A stretch of DNA of 64,000 nucleotides from Lachnospiraceae bacterium (lineage in GTDB: Bacteria > Bacillota > Clostridia > Lachnospirales > Lachnospiraceae): assembly GCA_015057555.1 (NCBI GenBank), contig SVEC01000004.1:62001-126000 (forward strand), written 5' to 3'. The position numbers and the translations under genes are program-made. This document shows positions 37,544 through 47,160 of this stretch, piece after piece (within the stretch, counting starts at the first letter, position 1; each line of letters begins with the position of its first letter). Below the pieces are notes generated by a model, which saw only the letters and a program-made list of their open reading frames with translations, was not told the origin of the DNA and ran no database searches.

Positions 37544-39112
37544 ATGGATATTAGGAAGAGGGAGGAATATCCATTGGATGATAAAAATATAAGTGATAAT
37601 TGGTTCGATGAGGAGAATAGATTTAAACCAGCCATAAATAAGCAGCTAGATATTAATATAGGGATTTTAAGAAAGCTTTTTAAGGGTGCAGGAGACATAG
37701 TTCAGAAGGAATTTATCCTAAGAAGGATTCAAGGGAATGTAAAAATTTATGTGGTTTATGTGGATGGACTGGTTGATAGAACAGTAATCGAGGACGGTAT
37801 TATTAAACCATTGTTGTATGAGTGGAGACTTACTGACGGAAGAGATTTGATGGAGTCAATACTTCATAGGGAAACCCACACCGTAGACATAGCTAAGGAG
37901 CCCAGCTTTAACAAGGCCATTCAGGGAATACTTAAGGGAGATACGGTAATATTTATTCAGGGCTATGATCAGGCTTTAGTAGTGTCCACAAAAAAATATC
38001 CTCTTAGAGGTATTAGTGAAAATGATACGGAGGGAGGTCTCAGGGGACCTAGAGACAGCTTCAATGAAAGCTTTAGATTTAGTACAGCTCTTATAAGAAG
38101 AAGGATAAGAGACCCTAAGCTTAAGTGTGAGCAGGGAGCTATAGGACAAAGAAGTCAGACAGACTATGGAATTATGTATATAGAGGACTTGGCGGACCCA
38201 GCCCTAGTGGAAAATATTAAGGAGAAGCTAAAAGCGTATGACATAGATGGAATTTTTGACTCGGGTATGGCGGAGCATCTTATGGAGGAGAATTGGTACT
38301 CTGTATTTCCCATGTTTCAGGCTACTACCAGACCAGATAAGGTGGCTTCGGGGATATTGGAGGGAAGAGTTGCAGTGGTATTTGATAACTCCCCAGAGGT
38401 AATACTTGCCCCTTGTAATTTCAATATGCTACTGCAGGCCTCAGATGATTACTATAACAGGTGGGCGGTGGGAAGCTTTGCCAGACTTATAAGGTATCTG
38501 GCGGCATTTATATCCATAACACTTCCAGGACTTTACATCGCGGTAACTATGTATCACAGTGAGATGCTTCCCACAAAGCTTTTGTATGCCATAGCCTCTG
38601 CCAGGTCTATGGTTACATTTCCCATAGTGGTGGAAATGCTTATTATGGAATTTCTGTTTGAGCTTTTGCGTGAGGCGGGAATAAGGCTTCCTGGTCCTTT
38701 GGGTAATACCATCGGCATCGTGGGAGGTCTTATAGTGGGCCAGTCGGCAGTGGAGGCGGGAATCGTTAGCACCATTGTGGTTATTGTGGTGGCCCTTTCC
38801 GCTATAGCCTCCTTTGCCATACCAAATGAGGAGTTTGTGTCAGTGTATAGACTAAATAAATTTTTTATTATAATTGCCTCAGCCTTTTTAGGGTTGTACG
38901 GATTTATATTGGCTCTAGTTGTGCTGGCCATACATTTATCAGAGCTAAAAAGCTTTGGAGTACCTTATATGATGCCGGCTGTGGCAGGAGATGAGGATAG
39001 GTCTTGGGTTAAGGGAGACTTTATATTTAGAAGACCTATCAAGCAGATGGGAAAGAGACCCTACTGGGCTAACAATAAAAACAGGGAAAGGCTTAAGGAG
39101 AGAAAACAATGA
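37544..39112 (+). CDS. spore germination protein GerA family (A subunit)
   Basis: VVYVDGLVDRTVIED, LPGLYIAVTMYHSEMLPTKLL, RLPGPLGNTIGIVGGLIVGQSAVEAGIV. Confidence 0.93.
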   Translation: MDIRKREEYPLDDKNISDNWFDEENRFKPAINKQLDINIGILRKLFKGAGDIVQKEFILRRIQGNVKIYVVYVDGLVDRTVIEDGIIKPLLYEWRLTDGRDLMESILHRETHTVDIAKEPSFNKAIQGILKGDTVIFIQGYDQALVVSTKKYPLRGISENDTEGGLRGPRDSFNESFRFSTALIRRRIRDPKLKCEQGAIGQRSQTDYGIMYIEDLADPALVENIKEKLKAYDIDGIFDSGMAEHLMEENWYSVFPMFQATTRPDKVASGILEGRVAVVFDNSPEVILAPCNFNMLLQASDDYYNRWAVGSFARLIRYLAAFISITLPGLYIAVTMYHSEMLPTKLLYAIASARSMVTFPIVVEMLIMEFLFELLREAGIRLPGPLGNTIGIVGGLIVGQSAVEAGIVSTIVVIVVALSAIASFAIPNEEFVSVYRLNKFFIIIASAFLGLYGFILALVVLAIHLSELKSFGVPYMMPAVAGDEDRSWVKGDFIFRRPIKQMGKRPYWANNKNRERLKERKQ

Positions 39113-40728
39113 GCTTAGAAAATAAGATGATATCTCAGAATCAGACCTTCCGTATGGGAATTTTAGAAAATATAACCTTAGGAATGGTGTTAATTCCATA
39201 TACCACAGTAAATATGGCGGGGAAGTGGCATTTTGTAGCATTGCTTTTAGGCTTGTCGTTCACAGTAGTTTATATGGTTATTATTTATTGTCTGTCCATC
39301 AGGCTTCCAAGGGATTTTCAAAGGAAGCTTATGTCGGGAGGTTTGTTGGGTAGGACAGCCAGTGTGATTTATAGTATGAGATATGTTATAAGAGCGGGAC
39401 TGATAATGTTGTTTTTTGGGAAGACTATGCAGGAATTTTTGCTTCAAAGCTATAGCCTGTGGATTATCATAGTAGTATTTGCTTTGGTGTGTGGCTATGG
39501 AGCGGCAAGAGACATAGAAAAGAGAGGAAGATTACTAGAGCTACTGTACCCTTGGATGATAATTCCCATAATATTGGTGGCTGTTTTCTCCATAAGTAGC
39601 ATTGATTTGGAGGAGCTTTATAGAGGTCTTATGGGAGTAAACTATGAACTGCTAGGCCAGGGTAGTGGAGTATGGGATGTAATTTTGGGAGGCTATGTGA
39701 CCTTTTTAATTCTTACCTCCACAGAGCTTATGCTTTTTATCCTTCCTCATCAGAAGGAGGATAATTGGAGAAATACACTGAAGACGGGAATTTGGATTAT
39801 TATAGCTATACTTTTGGCTTATGTATTTGTAATAGGAATACTAGGAGGACATTGGGTTTCCAGTGATAGTCAAGCCGCACTAAATGTTATGGAGGCCGCA
39901 TTTATTCCTGGAGAGATAATAACCAGAGCGGACTATCCCGTGCTTGCCTTTTGGATAATAGGTGTGTTTGCCATAATTAGTGGATATATGTTTTATGCTA
40001 AGGAAGCATTTCTAATAGGTACCAGGCTTAAGGAAAAAAAACAGGGCAATATAGGGCTTTGGCTTGTAATGGTAGCTGTAGTAGGACTTGCCTTTGTGTG
40101 GAGTGGGGAGTCAACCTCTCTGTATCTGGCAAAATATATGCTGTGGGGGGACGTGGCAATAAGTATTATATTTCCACTGGTCTTTGTAATAAAAAAAGGA
40201 GAGGGAATGCCTACCTTGAAAGCATCTAGGGTAGTTAGGAAAAAAACTACATTGGTGCTCATATTTTTTATGATTTCAGGTCTTATGGTTGGATGTGATA
40301 TAGAAGACCGGGAGTTTGAACCGGTAGGTGAAAATCATGGCTCCATAGAGGACAGAGACTATGTAACTAGCATTACTATTAAGGGAGATGAGGAGATAAT
40401 ATTCACAGTAGCGGATATAAAAAAATATCTAAAAGACGCCACTGGAGATTATGAAACTAAAGAAATGAGTGTAAAAGAGGACAGCTTAGAGGATGCACTG
40501 GAGGAGTACTACCAAGCTAAGGGCAGGTGGTTGGATTTGGGACATCTATCCACAGTTACCTTTCAAGAGGTAGGAGAGGAGGACCTTAGAGAGTTTGCCA
40601 TGGAGATGGGAAATATTCATGAGCTGGGAAAATCTGTAACTGCTACTATAAGCTCAAATAAGGAGTCTGAGGAATTACCTCTTAGACAGCTGATTAAAAT
40701 GGCATACTCTGGGGAAAAATTACCATAA
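39109..40728 (+). CDS. spore germination permease (GerB-type) with C-terminal GerC-lipoprotein-like extension
   Basis: N-terminal ~365 aa multi-TM permease; then MISGLMVGCDIEDREFEPVGE lipobox-like segment in the same uninterrupted ORF. Confidence 0.85.
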   Translation: MSLENKMISQNQTFRMGILENITLGMVLIPYTTVNMAGKWHFVALLLGLSFTVVYMVIIYCLSIRLPRDFQRKLMSGGLLGRTASVIYSMRYVIRAGLIMLFFGKTMQEFLLQSYSLWIIIVVFALVCGYGAARDIEKRGRLLELLYPWMIIPIILVAVFSISSIDLEELYRGLMGVNYELLGQGSGVWDVILGGYVTFLILTSTELMLFILPHQKEDNWRNTLKTGIWIIIAILLAYVFVIGILGGHWVSSDSQAALNVMEAAFIPGEIITRADYPVLAFWIIGVFAIISGYMFYAKEAFLIGTRLKEKKQGNIGLWLVMVAVVGLAFVWSGESTSLYLAKYMLWGDVAISIIFPLVFVIKKGEGMPTLKASRVVRKKTTLVLIFFMISGLMVGCDIEDREFEPVGENHGSIEDRDYVTSITIKGDEEIIFTVADIKKYLKDATGDYETKEMSVKEDSLEDALEEYYQAKGRWLDLGHLSTVTFQEVGEEDLREFAMEMGNIHELGKSVTATISSNKESEELPLRQLIKMAYSGEKLP

Positions 40729-40775
40729 CAAGATAAATAATATGTAAATCAAAGGTTATGGAGGATTAATAAATT

Positions 40776-41666
40776 ATGGTAGGAAAAATATTAAGGGGAG
40801 CTCTAGTGGGAAGCGTGCTTGGACTGCTTATAGGAGTGGCTCTAAGTGGAGCTATGTATATGTTTAACTATATGAGAGGTGACACAGGTGATATAGCTAA
40901 GGGTATGGTGGCTCAGGGGGTGAAGGCTGATAGTTCTCAGCTTGCCCCAGTGTTAAGCGTAAATGCAAATGGTGTAAGTGATACCTCAAGCAAGCTTATT
41001 AAAACCTTAAAGGAAAATGGTATAACAGGTCTGGCAAAACAAACCGCCAGTGTTGTGTCTAAGGGTGATGTGAACTATGAGGAAAATAGTGGTGATGAAA
41101 AAAATCAGGAAGAAACCGCTGAGGAAGAGGGACTTGCTAACAATCTTATTAGATTTCACGTAAGGGCAAATAGCAACCAAGAGGTGGACATAGCTTTAAA
41201 GTACAAGGTGAGAGATGCGGTTATTTCATGCCTTGAGGAAGGACTTACCAGCTGTGTAACCTTAGATGAGGCAGAGGATTATCTGGCTGATAATTTGGAG
41301 CTTATAAAGCAGGTGTCTGAGGAGACACTGTCAAAGGAAGGCTATAATTACGCAGTGAGGGCTTACCTTACAAATGATTACTTTCCTATGAGACAGTACG
41401 GGGAAATGGTGGTTCCTGCAGGCTTTTATCAGGCTCTTCGAGTTGATATAGGTTTGGCAAATGGTGAAAATTTTTGGTGTCTCCTTTATCCCACTCTTTG
41501 TGTTCCAGTTGAGGCAGGTGGAGTCATAACTAAGGATGGGGAAAAAGAGCTTCAGGAAGAGCTAACTGAAGAACAGTATGACAAGCTATTTGTGAAAAAG
41601 GAAGTGCCTAAGGAAAATATAGAAATTAGGTTTAAGCTGTGGGATATGCTTTTTGGGGAAGATTAG
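40776..41666 (+). CDS. spoIIR: stage II sporulation protein R
   Basis: LIRFHVRANSNQEVDIALKYKVRDAV, FPMRQYGEMVVPAGFYQALRVDIG, GENFWCLLYPTLC. Confidence 0.93.
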   Translation: MVGKILRGALVGSVLGLLIGVALSGAMYMFNYMRGDTGDIAKGMVAQGVKADSSQLAPVLSVNANGVSDTSSKLIKTLKENGITGLAKQTASVVSKGDVNYEENSGDEKNQEETAEEEGLANNLIRFHVRANSNQEVDIALKYKVRDAVISCLEEGLTSCVTLDEAEDYLADNLELIKQVSEETLSKEGYNYAVRAYLTNDYFPMRQYGEMVVPAGFYQALRVDIGLANGENFWCLLYPTLCVPVEAGGVITKDGEKELQEELTEEQYDKLFVKKEVPKENIEIRFKLWDMLFGED

Positions 41667-41799
41667 GTTTATGGTCTTTGAACTTTTATGCCAATTTGCT
41701 TGAACTTAAAGGACTTAGTGAGTATAATATACAAGGGGAGTTTTCTTTAATTAGAAAGCCTCTCCTTGGTATTTTCATTTAAAAAAGTGAGGAAATAAT

Positions 41800-42870
41800 A
41801 TGTCTAAGAAAAATCTTGCAGTTATATTTGGTGGTCGCTCATCAGAGCACAGCGTATCCTGTGTGTCAGTGGTGACAATTATTAAGGCAGTAAACCAGGA
41901 CAAATATAATTTGCAGCTTATTGGTATAACAGAAGAGGGAAAGTGGCTTAAGGTTAGTGACGTGACTGCTATAGAGGATGGTTCTTGGAGACAGTCTAAG
42001 GAGGTAGCTATCATTTCCCCAGACACTAAGGGTGAGCTTCTTATAGGCAAGGAGATAGATGGTACATACACCTATGACCAGTCTGTTGAGATAGACGTAA
42101 TCTTCCCAGTACTTCATGGTATGTACGGTGAGGACGGAACTATACAGGGTCTTTTCGAGATGGCAGGAATTCCTTATGTGGGCTGTGGTGTGTTCGCATC
42201 AGCTGCATCTATGGATAAGTTCTACACTAAGCTTGTTGTGGATACCCTGGGCATCAGGCAGGCAATCTATGTGGGAGTAATTGCCAGTGAGCTAGTAGAT
42301 ATGGACGCAGTAGTAAAAAGGGTTGAGGACAGACTTTCCTACCCAGTATTTATTAAGCCATCTAAGGCAGGTTCCTCAAAGGGAGTTTCAAAAGCAGATA
42401 ACAGAGAAATGCTTGTGGCAGGACTTATAGAGGCTGCAAAGCATGACTATAAGATATTAGTAGAGGAAACCATAGTTGGTCGTGAGCTTGAGTGCGCAGT
42501 TATAGGCTATGACAAGACCACTAAGGCTTCAGGCATCGGTGAGATTCTTGCGGCAGCAGAATTTTACGACTTTGATGCAAAGTATAATAACGCAGAGTCT
42601 AAGACAGTAATAGATCCAGAATTACCAGCTGGTAAGGCTGAGGAGATTAGAGAAAATGCAGTTAAGATATTTAATGCATTAGATGGCTTCGGTTTATCCA
42701 GAGTTGACTTCTTTCTTGAGAAGGATACAAACAGTGTGGTGTTTAATGAGATTAATACATTGCCAGGCTTTACATCTATAAGCATGTACCCTATGCTTTG
42801 GAAGGCAAAGGGCTACACCATAGAGTCCTTAGTTGAGGAAATTATAGAGATGTCAGTAGAGAGACCTTAA
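41800..42870 (+). CDS. ddl: D-alanine--D-alanine ligase
   Basis: VIFGGRSSEHSVSCVSV, HGMYGEDGTIQGLFEMAGIPYVGCG, FNEINTLPGFTSISMYP. Confidence 0.96.
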   Translation: MSKKNLAVIFGGRSSEHSVSCVSVVTIIKAVNQDKYNLQLIGITEEGKWLKVSDVTAIEDGSWRQSKEVAIISPDTKGELLIGKEIDGTYTYDQSVEIDVIFPVLHGMYGEDGTIQGLFEMAGIPYVGCGVFASAASMDKFYTKLVVDTLGIRQAIYVGVIASELVDMDAVVKRVEDRLSYPVFIKPSKAGSSKGVSKADNREMLVAGLIEAAKHDYKILVEETIVGRELECAVIGYDKTTKASGIGEILAAAEFYDFDAKYNNAESKTVIDPELPAGKAEEIRENAVKIFNALDGFGLSRVDFFLEKDTNSVVFNEINTLPGFTSISMYPMLWKAKGYTIESLVEEIIEMSVERP

Positions 42871-42889
42871 ACATGAGGCCGGTTAGGAG

Positions 42890-43699
42890 ATGGATATGGA
42901 ACAGGCTATAGGAGTATTTGACTCAGGAGTTGGCGGACTTACAGTAGTAAGAGAGATTATGCGCCAGCTGCCAAATGAAAATGTAATATATTTTGGAGAC
43001 ACTGCCAGAGTGCCATATGGAAGTAAGTCTAAGCAGACAGTTCTTAAGTATTCCAAGCAGATAGTACGATTCCTTAGAACTAAGAATGTTAAGGCTATAG
43101 TATTTGCTTGTAACACTGCCAGTGCTCTTGCTTTAGAAGAGATGCGAGCGGAGATAGACATACCGGTAATAGGTGTGGTAAAGCCGGGAGCTAAGATGGC
43201 AGCAGATATGACCCAGACTAAAAGCGTGGGAATCATCGGTACAGAGGGAACCATAAAGTCAGGCATCTACACAGAATACATAAGACGCTTAGATCCAGCT
43301 GTTACTGTAGTTGGCAAGGCATGTCCTCTTTTCGTACCACTTGTGGAAGAAGGACTTTTAGAGGATAGAATTACTGACGATATGGTGGAGAGGTACTTAT
43401 CAGAGCTTAAGCCTTACAATGTGGATGCATTGGTACTAGGCTGTACCCACTACCCACTTCTTATGAACCCTATTAAGAGATATATGGGTGAGGGAGTAAC
43501 CTTGGTTAATCCTGCCTACGAGACTGCAAAGGGCCTAAAAGAAATACTTAAGACCAAGGATATGTTAAATGGCAAGAGTGACAAGGTGTCCTATGACTTT
43601 TATGTAAGTGATGGAGTGGATAGCTTTAAGGCATTTGCAAATGAAGTATTACCTGTTAATGTGGATGAAGTTAAAGTGGTGGATATAGAAAGCTACTAG
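42890..43699 (+). CDS. murI: glutamate racemase
   Basis: IGVFDSGVGGLTVVREIMRQLP, ACNTASALA, LGCTHYPLL. Confidence 0.96.
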   Translation: MDMEQAIGVFDSGVGGLTVVREIMRQLPNENVIYFGDTARVPYGSKSKQTVLKYSKQIVRFLRTKNVKAIVFACNTASALALEEMRAEIDIPVIGVVKPGAKMAADMTQTKSVGIIGTEGTIKSGIYTEYIRRLDPAVTVVGKACPLFVPLVEEGLLEDRITDDMVERYLSELKPYNVDALVLGCTHYPLLMNPIKRYMGEGVTLVNPAYETAKGLKEILKTKDMLNGKSDKVSYDFYVSDGVDSFKAFANEVLPVNVDEVKVVDIESY

Positions 43700-43709
43700 A
43701 GGTGTTAGG

Positions 43710-44156
43710 ATGAAGGTTAATCTGGAAATCGAAAGTATGGATATAAGTGGAGAGGTTATAAAGACCAAAAACTTTGCCATAATGGATATAAGGGATTTTG
43801 ACTTTAGACTTACTTTTGTGGAGGACCTATCAGGTGAAGGGATTAAGACCCGCTCCACAATGTTTGTGTCCCCTGAGGAGCTTAGAATTATTCGTAAGGG
43901 AGAGCTTAACACAGACTTTATATATGGTAAAAATATGGTTCACAACACCAGCTATATAACTCCATATGGAGCATTTCCTGTGACTGTAACAACCCTTTCA
44001 TATAAGTACGAATTTGAGGGTGACCTAGAGGATGAGGAAATAGGCTTTGCCATCAATGTGGAAACCAGCTACACTCTTCAGGTGGGAGAGGATGAGCCTA
44101 TGAAGATGAGTATAAGGATATGTATAACTAAGGCGGAGAATGTGGCTAGTATGTAG
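43710..44156 (+). CDS. DUF1934 family protein
   Basis: Small beta-rich protein after murI: EELRIIRKGELNTDFIYGKNMVHNTSYITPYGAFPVTV. Confidence 0.7.
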   Translation: MKVNLEIESMDISGEVIKTKNFAIMDIRDFDFRLTFVEDLSGEGIKTRSTMFVSPEELRIIRKGELNTDFIYGKNMVHNTSYITPYGAFPVTVTTLSYKYEFEGDLEDEEIGFAINVETSYTLQVGEDEPMKMSIRICITKAENVASM

Positions 44157-44229
44157 GTGATTATAAAAAGTGGGATTTGATTCCACTTTTTGTATTTGGA
44201 TAAAATTGATTAGGTGATTAGGAAATATT

Positions 44230-44841
44230 ATGGACAAGGAAGCACAGTATGAACAGTTTCTAGGGATTAAAACCAATGAGGAAACCATAATCCCGGGGAA
44301 TACAAGAAAGTTAAAATATTCACTTTATGAGGCTTCGGAATACGAAGGCCTAGAGCAAATCTTTGACCTGGTACAGCTAGGTCCGGAGGATACTATTGTA
44401 GACTTTGGTTGCGGTATGGGAAGAGTATTATTCTTTTGTAATCAGAGATTTTTATGTAAGGTTAAGGGTATCGAGTACGATAAGAAAATCTATGAGCAGC
44501 TTCTAGATAATGCTGAGTTTTATCATGTGAGATTTAGGGAGCAAAGAGAGAAATTTTCTCTTCTTAACATGAAGGCAGAGGACTATGAGATAGCCCCTGA
44601 GGATACCTGTTTTTATTTCTTCAATCCATTTTCAAAAGCTATACTTTGTGATGTGCTTGAGAGGATATTGAGATCTGTGGAGGAGAATCCTAGAAGGGTG
44701 AATGTAATTTTTTACTACTGCACCTATGATATGATGAGTGCCATAAGGGAGTACCCATTTAAGCTAGAGCATGTGGTAAAGCTGCCGGATTATAGGCTAG
44801 ATCCAGATGAGAAGGCTTATGTGTATAGTGTGGGAATATAA
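44230..44841 (+). CDS. SAM-dependent methyltransferase
   Basis: DTIVDFGCGMGRVLFFC motif I. Confidence 0.8.
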   Translation: MDKEAQYEQFLGIKTNEETIIPGNTRKLKYSLYEASEYEGLEQIFDLVQLGPEDTIVDFGCGMGRVLFFCNQRFLCKVKGIEYDKKIYEQLLDNAEFYHVRFREQREKFSLLNMKAEDYEIAPEDTCFYFFNPFSKAILCDVLERILRSVEENPRRVNVIFYYCTYDMMSAIREYPFKLEHVVKLPDYRLDPDEKAYVYSVGI

Positions 44842-44870
44842 AAGAGTCGGTTTAAATAAACCGACTCTTT
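44841..44870. terminator. bidirectional terminator between convergent genes
   Basis: aaagagtcggttta/taaaccgactcttt hairpin. Confidence 0.85.
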
Positions 44871-44875
44871 TATAT

Positions 44876-45778
44876 TTAGCGTTTTGTTTCTTTTTCTTTC
44901 TTTTCTCTCACAACCAACCACATCATCACTGCAAACACAGCTCCTGCCACCACAGTAGTAGTCACCGTTCTACCAGTACCCTCATAAAGCACCTCAGGTA
45001 CTAACAAAAGGCTTCCATTTACACTGATATGAAGCACTATGGATGTAAGTATAGTTCCGGTTTTATATGCCACAAATCCAAGCACCACGCCCATAAAGAA
45101 GGCGTATATTCCCTGGATTATATTTCCATGATAAAGACCAAAGATAAGTCCCTGCAAGCCTATGGCCAGCACAGGTGCAAAGTTCTTAAGTCCGTAGCTC
45201 TGGATAACTCCTCTAAATAGTAGTTCCTCACCTATAGGTGCCACAACTATAACTGCAAAGAGTAGTACCCAGGATGAGCTAACACCGGTTATGGTATCAA
45301 CCATTTTTCCGTACTGGGCAAATTGCTCCTTGAAATATGGCTCCACCAATGTAAGGATTCCATCTACAAATAGCTGAGCTGCGTAGCCACCAGCTATAAG
45401 AAATAAGGTCTTAACCTTAAGCAGCTTGTCCTTAGCATAAGCAAAACAAGACTTAGAATCACTTATATCAATAAGCTTATTATCCTTACAAAATGCCTTG
45501 TAGAACCAGATGCCGAATACTGTGATGTATAGCAGATATTGAACCAGTGTCATATAGGCCAGGTTCATAGGCTGATTGTAGGAGGAGTTCATAATAAATT
45601 CTATGCTGGCCTCCTTGTCAAGCTCCTTGCCTGAAACTACATTACCTACAAATAGTATAAGCACATCACCTATAACTACAGCATACTGGATTGCCACCAC
45701 CACAAGTATAGGTAGGAACATAAACCATATGTATTTCATATTTGGATTTTGGGTATTAAATAACTTACTTAACTGCAT
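44876..45778 (-). CDS. CPBP family intramembrane metalloprotease
   Basis: PIGEELLFRGVIQSYG, GLIFGLYHGNIIQGIYAFFMG. Confidence 0.92.
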   Translation of the reverse strand: MQLSKLFNTQNPNMKYIWFMFLPILVVVAIQYAVVIGDVLILFVGNVVSGKELDKEASIEFIMNSSYNQPMNLAYMTLVQYLLYITVFGIWFYKAFCKDNKLIDISDSKSCFAYAKDKLLKVKTLFLIAGGYAAQLFVDGILTLVEPYFKEQFAQYGKMVDTITGVSSSWVLLFAVIVVAPIGEELLFRGVIQSYGLKNFAPVLAIGLQGLIFGLYHGNIIQGIYAFFMGVVLGFVAYKTGTILTSIVLHISVNGSLLLVPEVLYEGTGRTVTTTVVAGAVFAVMMWLVVREKKEKETKR

Positions 45779-46355
45779 TTTTGGATATCATCTTTTCACG
45801 CTGCTTTTCCTTCTTAAGCTCTGCCTTAGACTTCTCAGGAGTCTTAGCCTTATTCTGAGCCTTAGCCATTATGTCATCGTTAAGCTGCTTCTGGTATGCC
45901 GCTTGCTTAGCACGCATCTTAGCACCGAAGCCCTTCTTAACCTTCTTGTTTTCTTCCTCAACTGCAGCAGCGTTCTTTCTTCTTACACTCTTAACGCTTA
46001 ATATGTAGATACCACTAACCATAGCCTTAACTTCGCCCTTGGTTACCTCATCGAAGATTGCGTCGTCACAGATAAGATTTAAAATCTGTGGGCCAACCTT
46101 TGCTTTAACGATAGGAAGCTTTTGCTTCTGGTATCTCTTTGGAGTCTGCTCTAATACAATCTTAGGAAGTCCGGCATCCTTCATAGGAAGGTACTTCTTA
46201 TCTATAACCAGCATAGTCATAGGCTGTGCAGCCTCTGCCATCTGCTCCTTCTGAGCCATCTGCTTCGCCTGAAGCTTATTGCCGATTCTGTAAAGCACAA
46301 ATAGAATTATAAGTGCTACGGCAATAACAATTAACATTATCATCCACCAACTCAT
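45765..46355 (-). CDS. hypothetical membrane-anchored protein
   Basis: N-terminal TM, basic C-terminus. Confidence 0.65.
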   Translation of the reverse strand: MSWWMIMLIVIAVALIILFVLYRIGNKLQAKQMAQKEQMAEAAQPMTMLVIDKKYLPMKDAGLPKIVLEQTPKRYQKQKLPIVKAKVGPQILNLICDDAIFDEVTKGEVKAMVSGIYILSVKSVRRKNAAAVEEENKKVKKGFGAKMRAKQAAYQKQLNDDIMAKAQNKAKTPEKSKAELKKEKQREKMISKNAVK

Positions 46356-46385
46356 ATTTTATTACCTCCGATATTATAGTGAATC

Positions 46386-47114
46386 TTAATTATGATTATC
46401 TCTCATACCCTGAATTATGCCAGGTAGCTGTGCGTACATAGCCTTTCTTTCCTTAGGTGGCATCTCAGTTGGGTAAAATGGTTTTCCAAATTCGATAGTT
46501 ACATTTACCTTTTTAAATTTTCCCTTCTTAGGTCTTGACTCTAAAAGTAGGTCTGAGTTTGTTATGGCAAATGGTACTATAGGACATTTTGCCTTCTCAG
46601 CCATCTTGAAACCACCCTCCTTAAATGGAAGCATCTCCGGCTTTTGACTTCTGGTTCCCTCTGGGAAGAGTATCATATTGTGACCCTGCTTTAGAAGCTC
46701 GCCACCCTTATTCATAGTTTCAAGTCCCTGCTTGATATCCTTTCTATCAAGGAAGAGACAGCTTATGTCTTTCATATAAAGTGCAAGAAGTCCAACCTTT
46801 AGCATCTCCTTCTTGGCTACAAAGCCGGCAGGCTTACCGATAGCCTCGTGAGAGATTAATATATCGAAGTAGCTTCTGTGGTTACCTACGAAGAGACATG
46901 CTTCATCAGGTATATTTTCTTTGCCCAGTACTTTTATCTTAGCTCTGCACACGAAAAGACCTGCTCTAAAATATCCTGACACATATTTTCTGGCCATCTC
47001 CCAAGCCTTGTCTGGGTTGGTTTTTCTAACCTTTCCCATATATAGATGATAAGGCAGTCCGAAGAATAAGCCTATCATCAAAAGTATAATTAATATAATG
47101 GTTCTCATTAACAT
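46386..47114 (-). CDS. plsC: 1-acyl-sn-glycerol-3-phosphate acyltransferase
   Basis: FVGNHRSYFDI, LFPEGTRSQKPEM. Confidence 0.92.
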   Translation of the reverse strand: MLMRTIILIILLMIGLFFGLPYHLYMGKVRKTNPDKAWEMARKYVSGYFRAGLFVCRAKIKVLGKENIPDEACLFVGNHRSYFDILISHEAIGKPAGFVAKKEMLKVGLLALYMKDISCLFLDRKDIKQGLETMNKGGELLKQGHNMILFPEGTRSQKPEMLPFKEGGFKMAEKAKCPIVPFAITNSDLLLESRPKKGKFKKVNVTIEFGKPFYPTEMPPKERKAMYAQLPGIIQGMRDNHN

Positions 47115-47160
47115 CCTCCTGTTTTATAACTAACCTATAGCTAAATTCTATGTAGATTAA

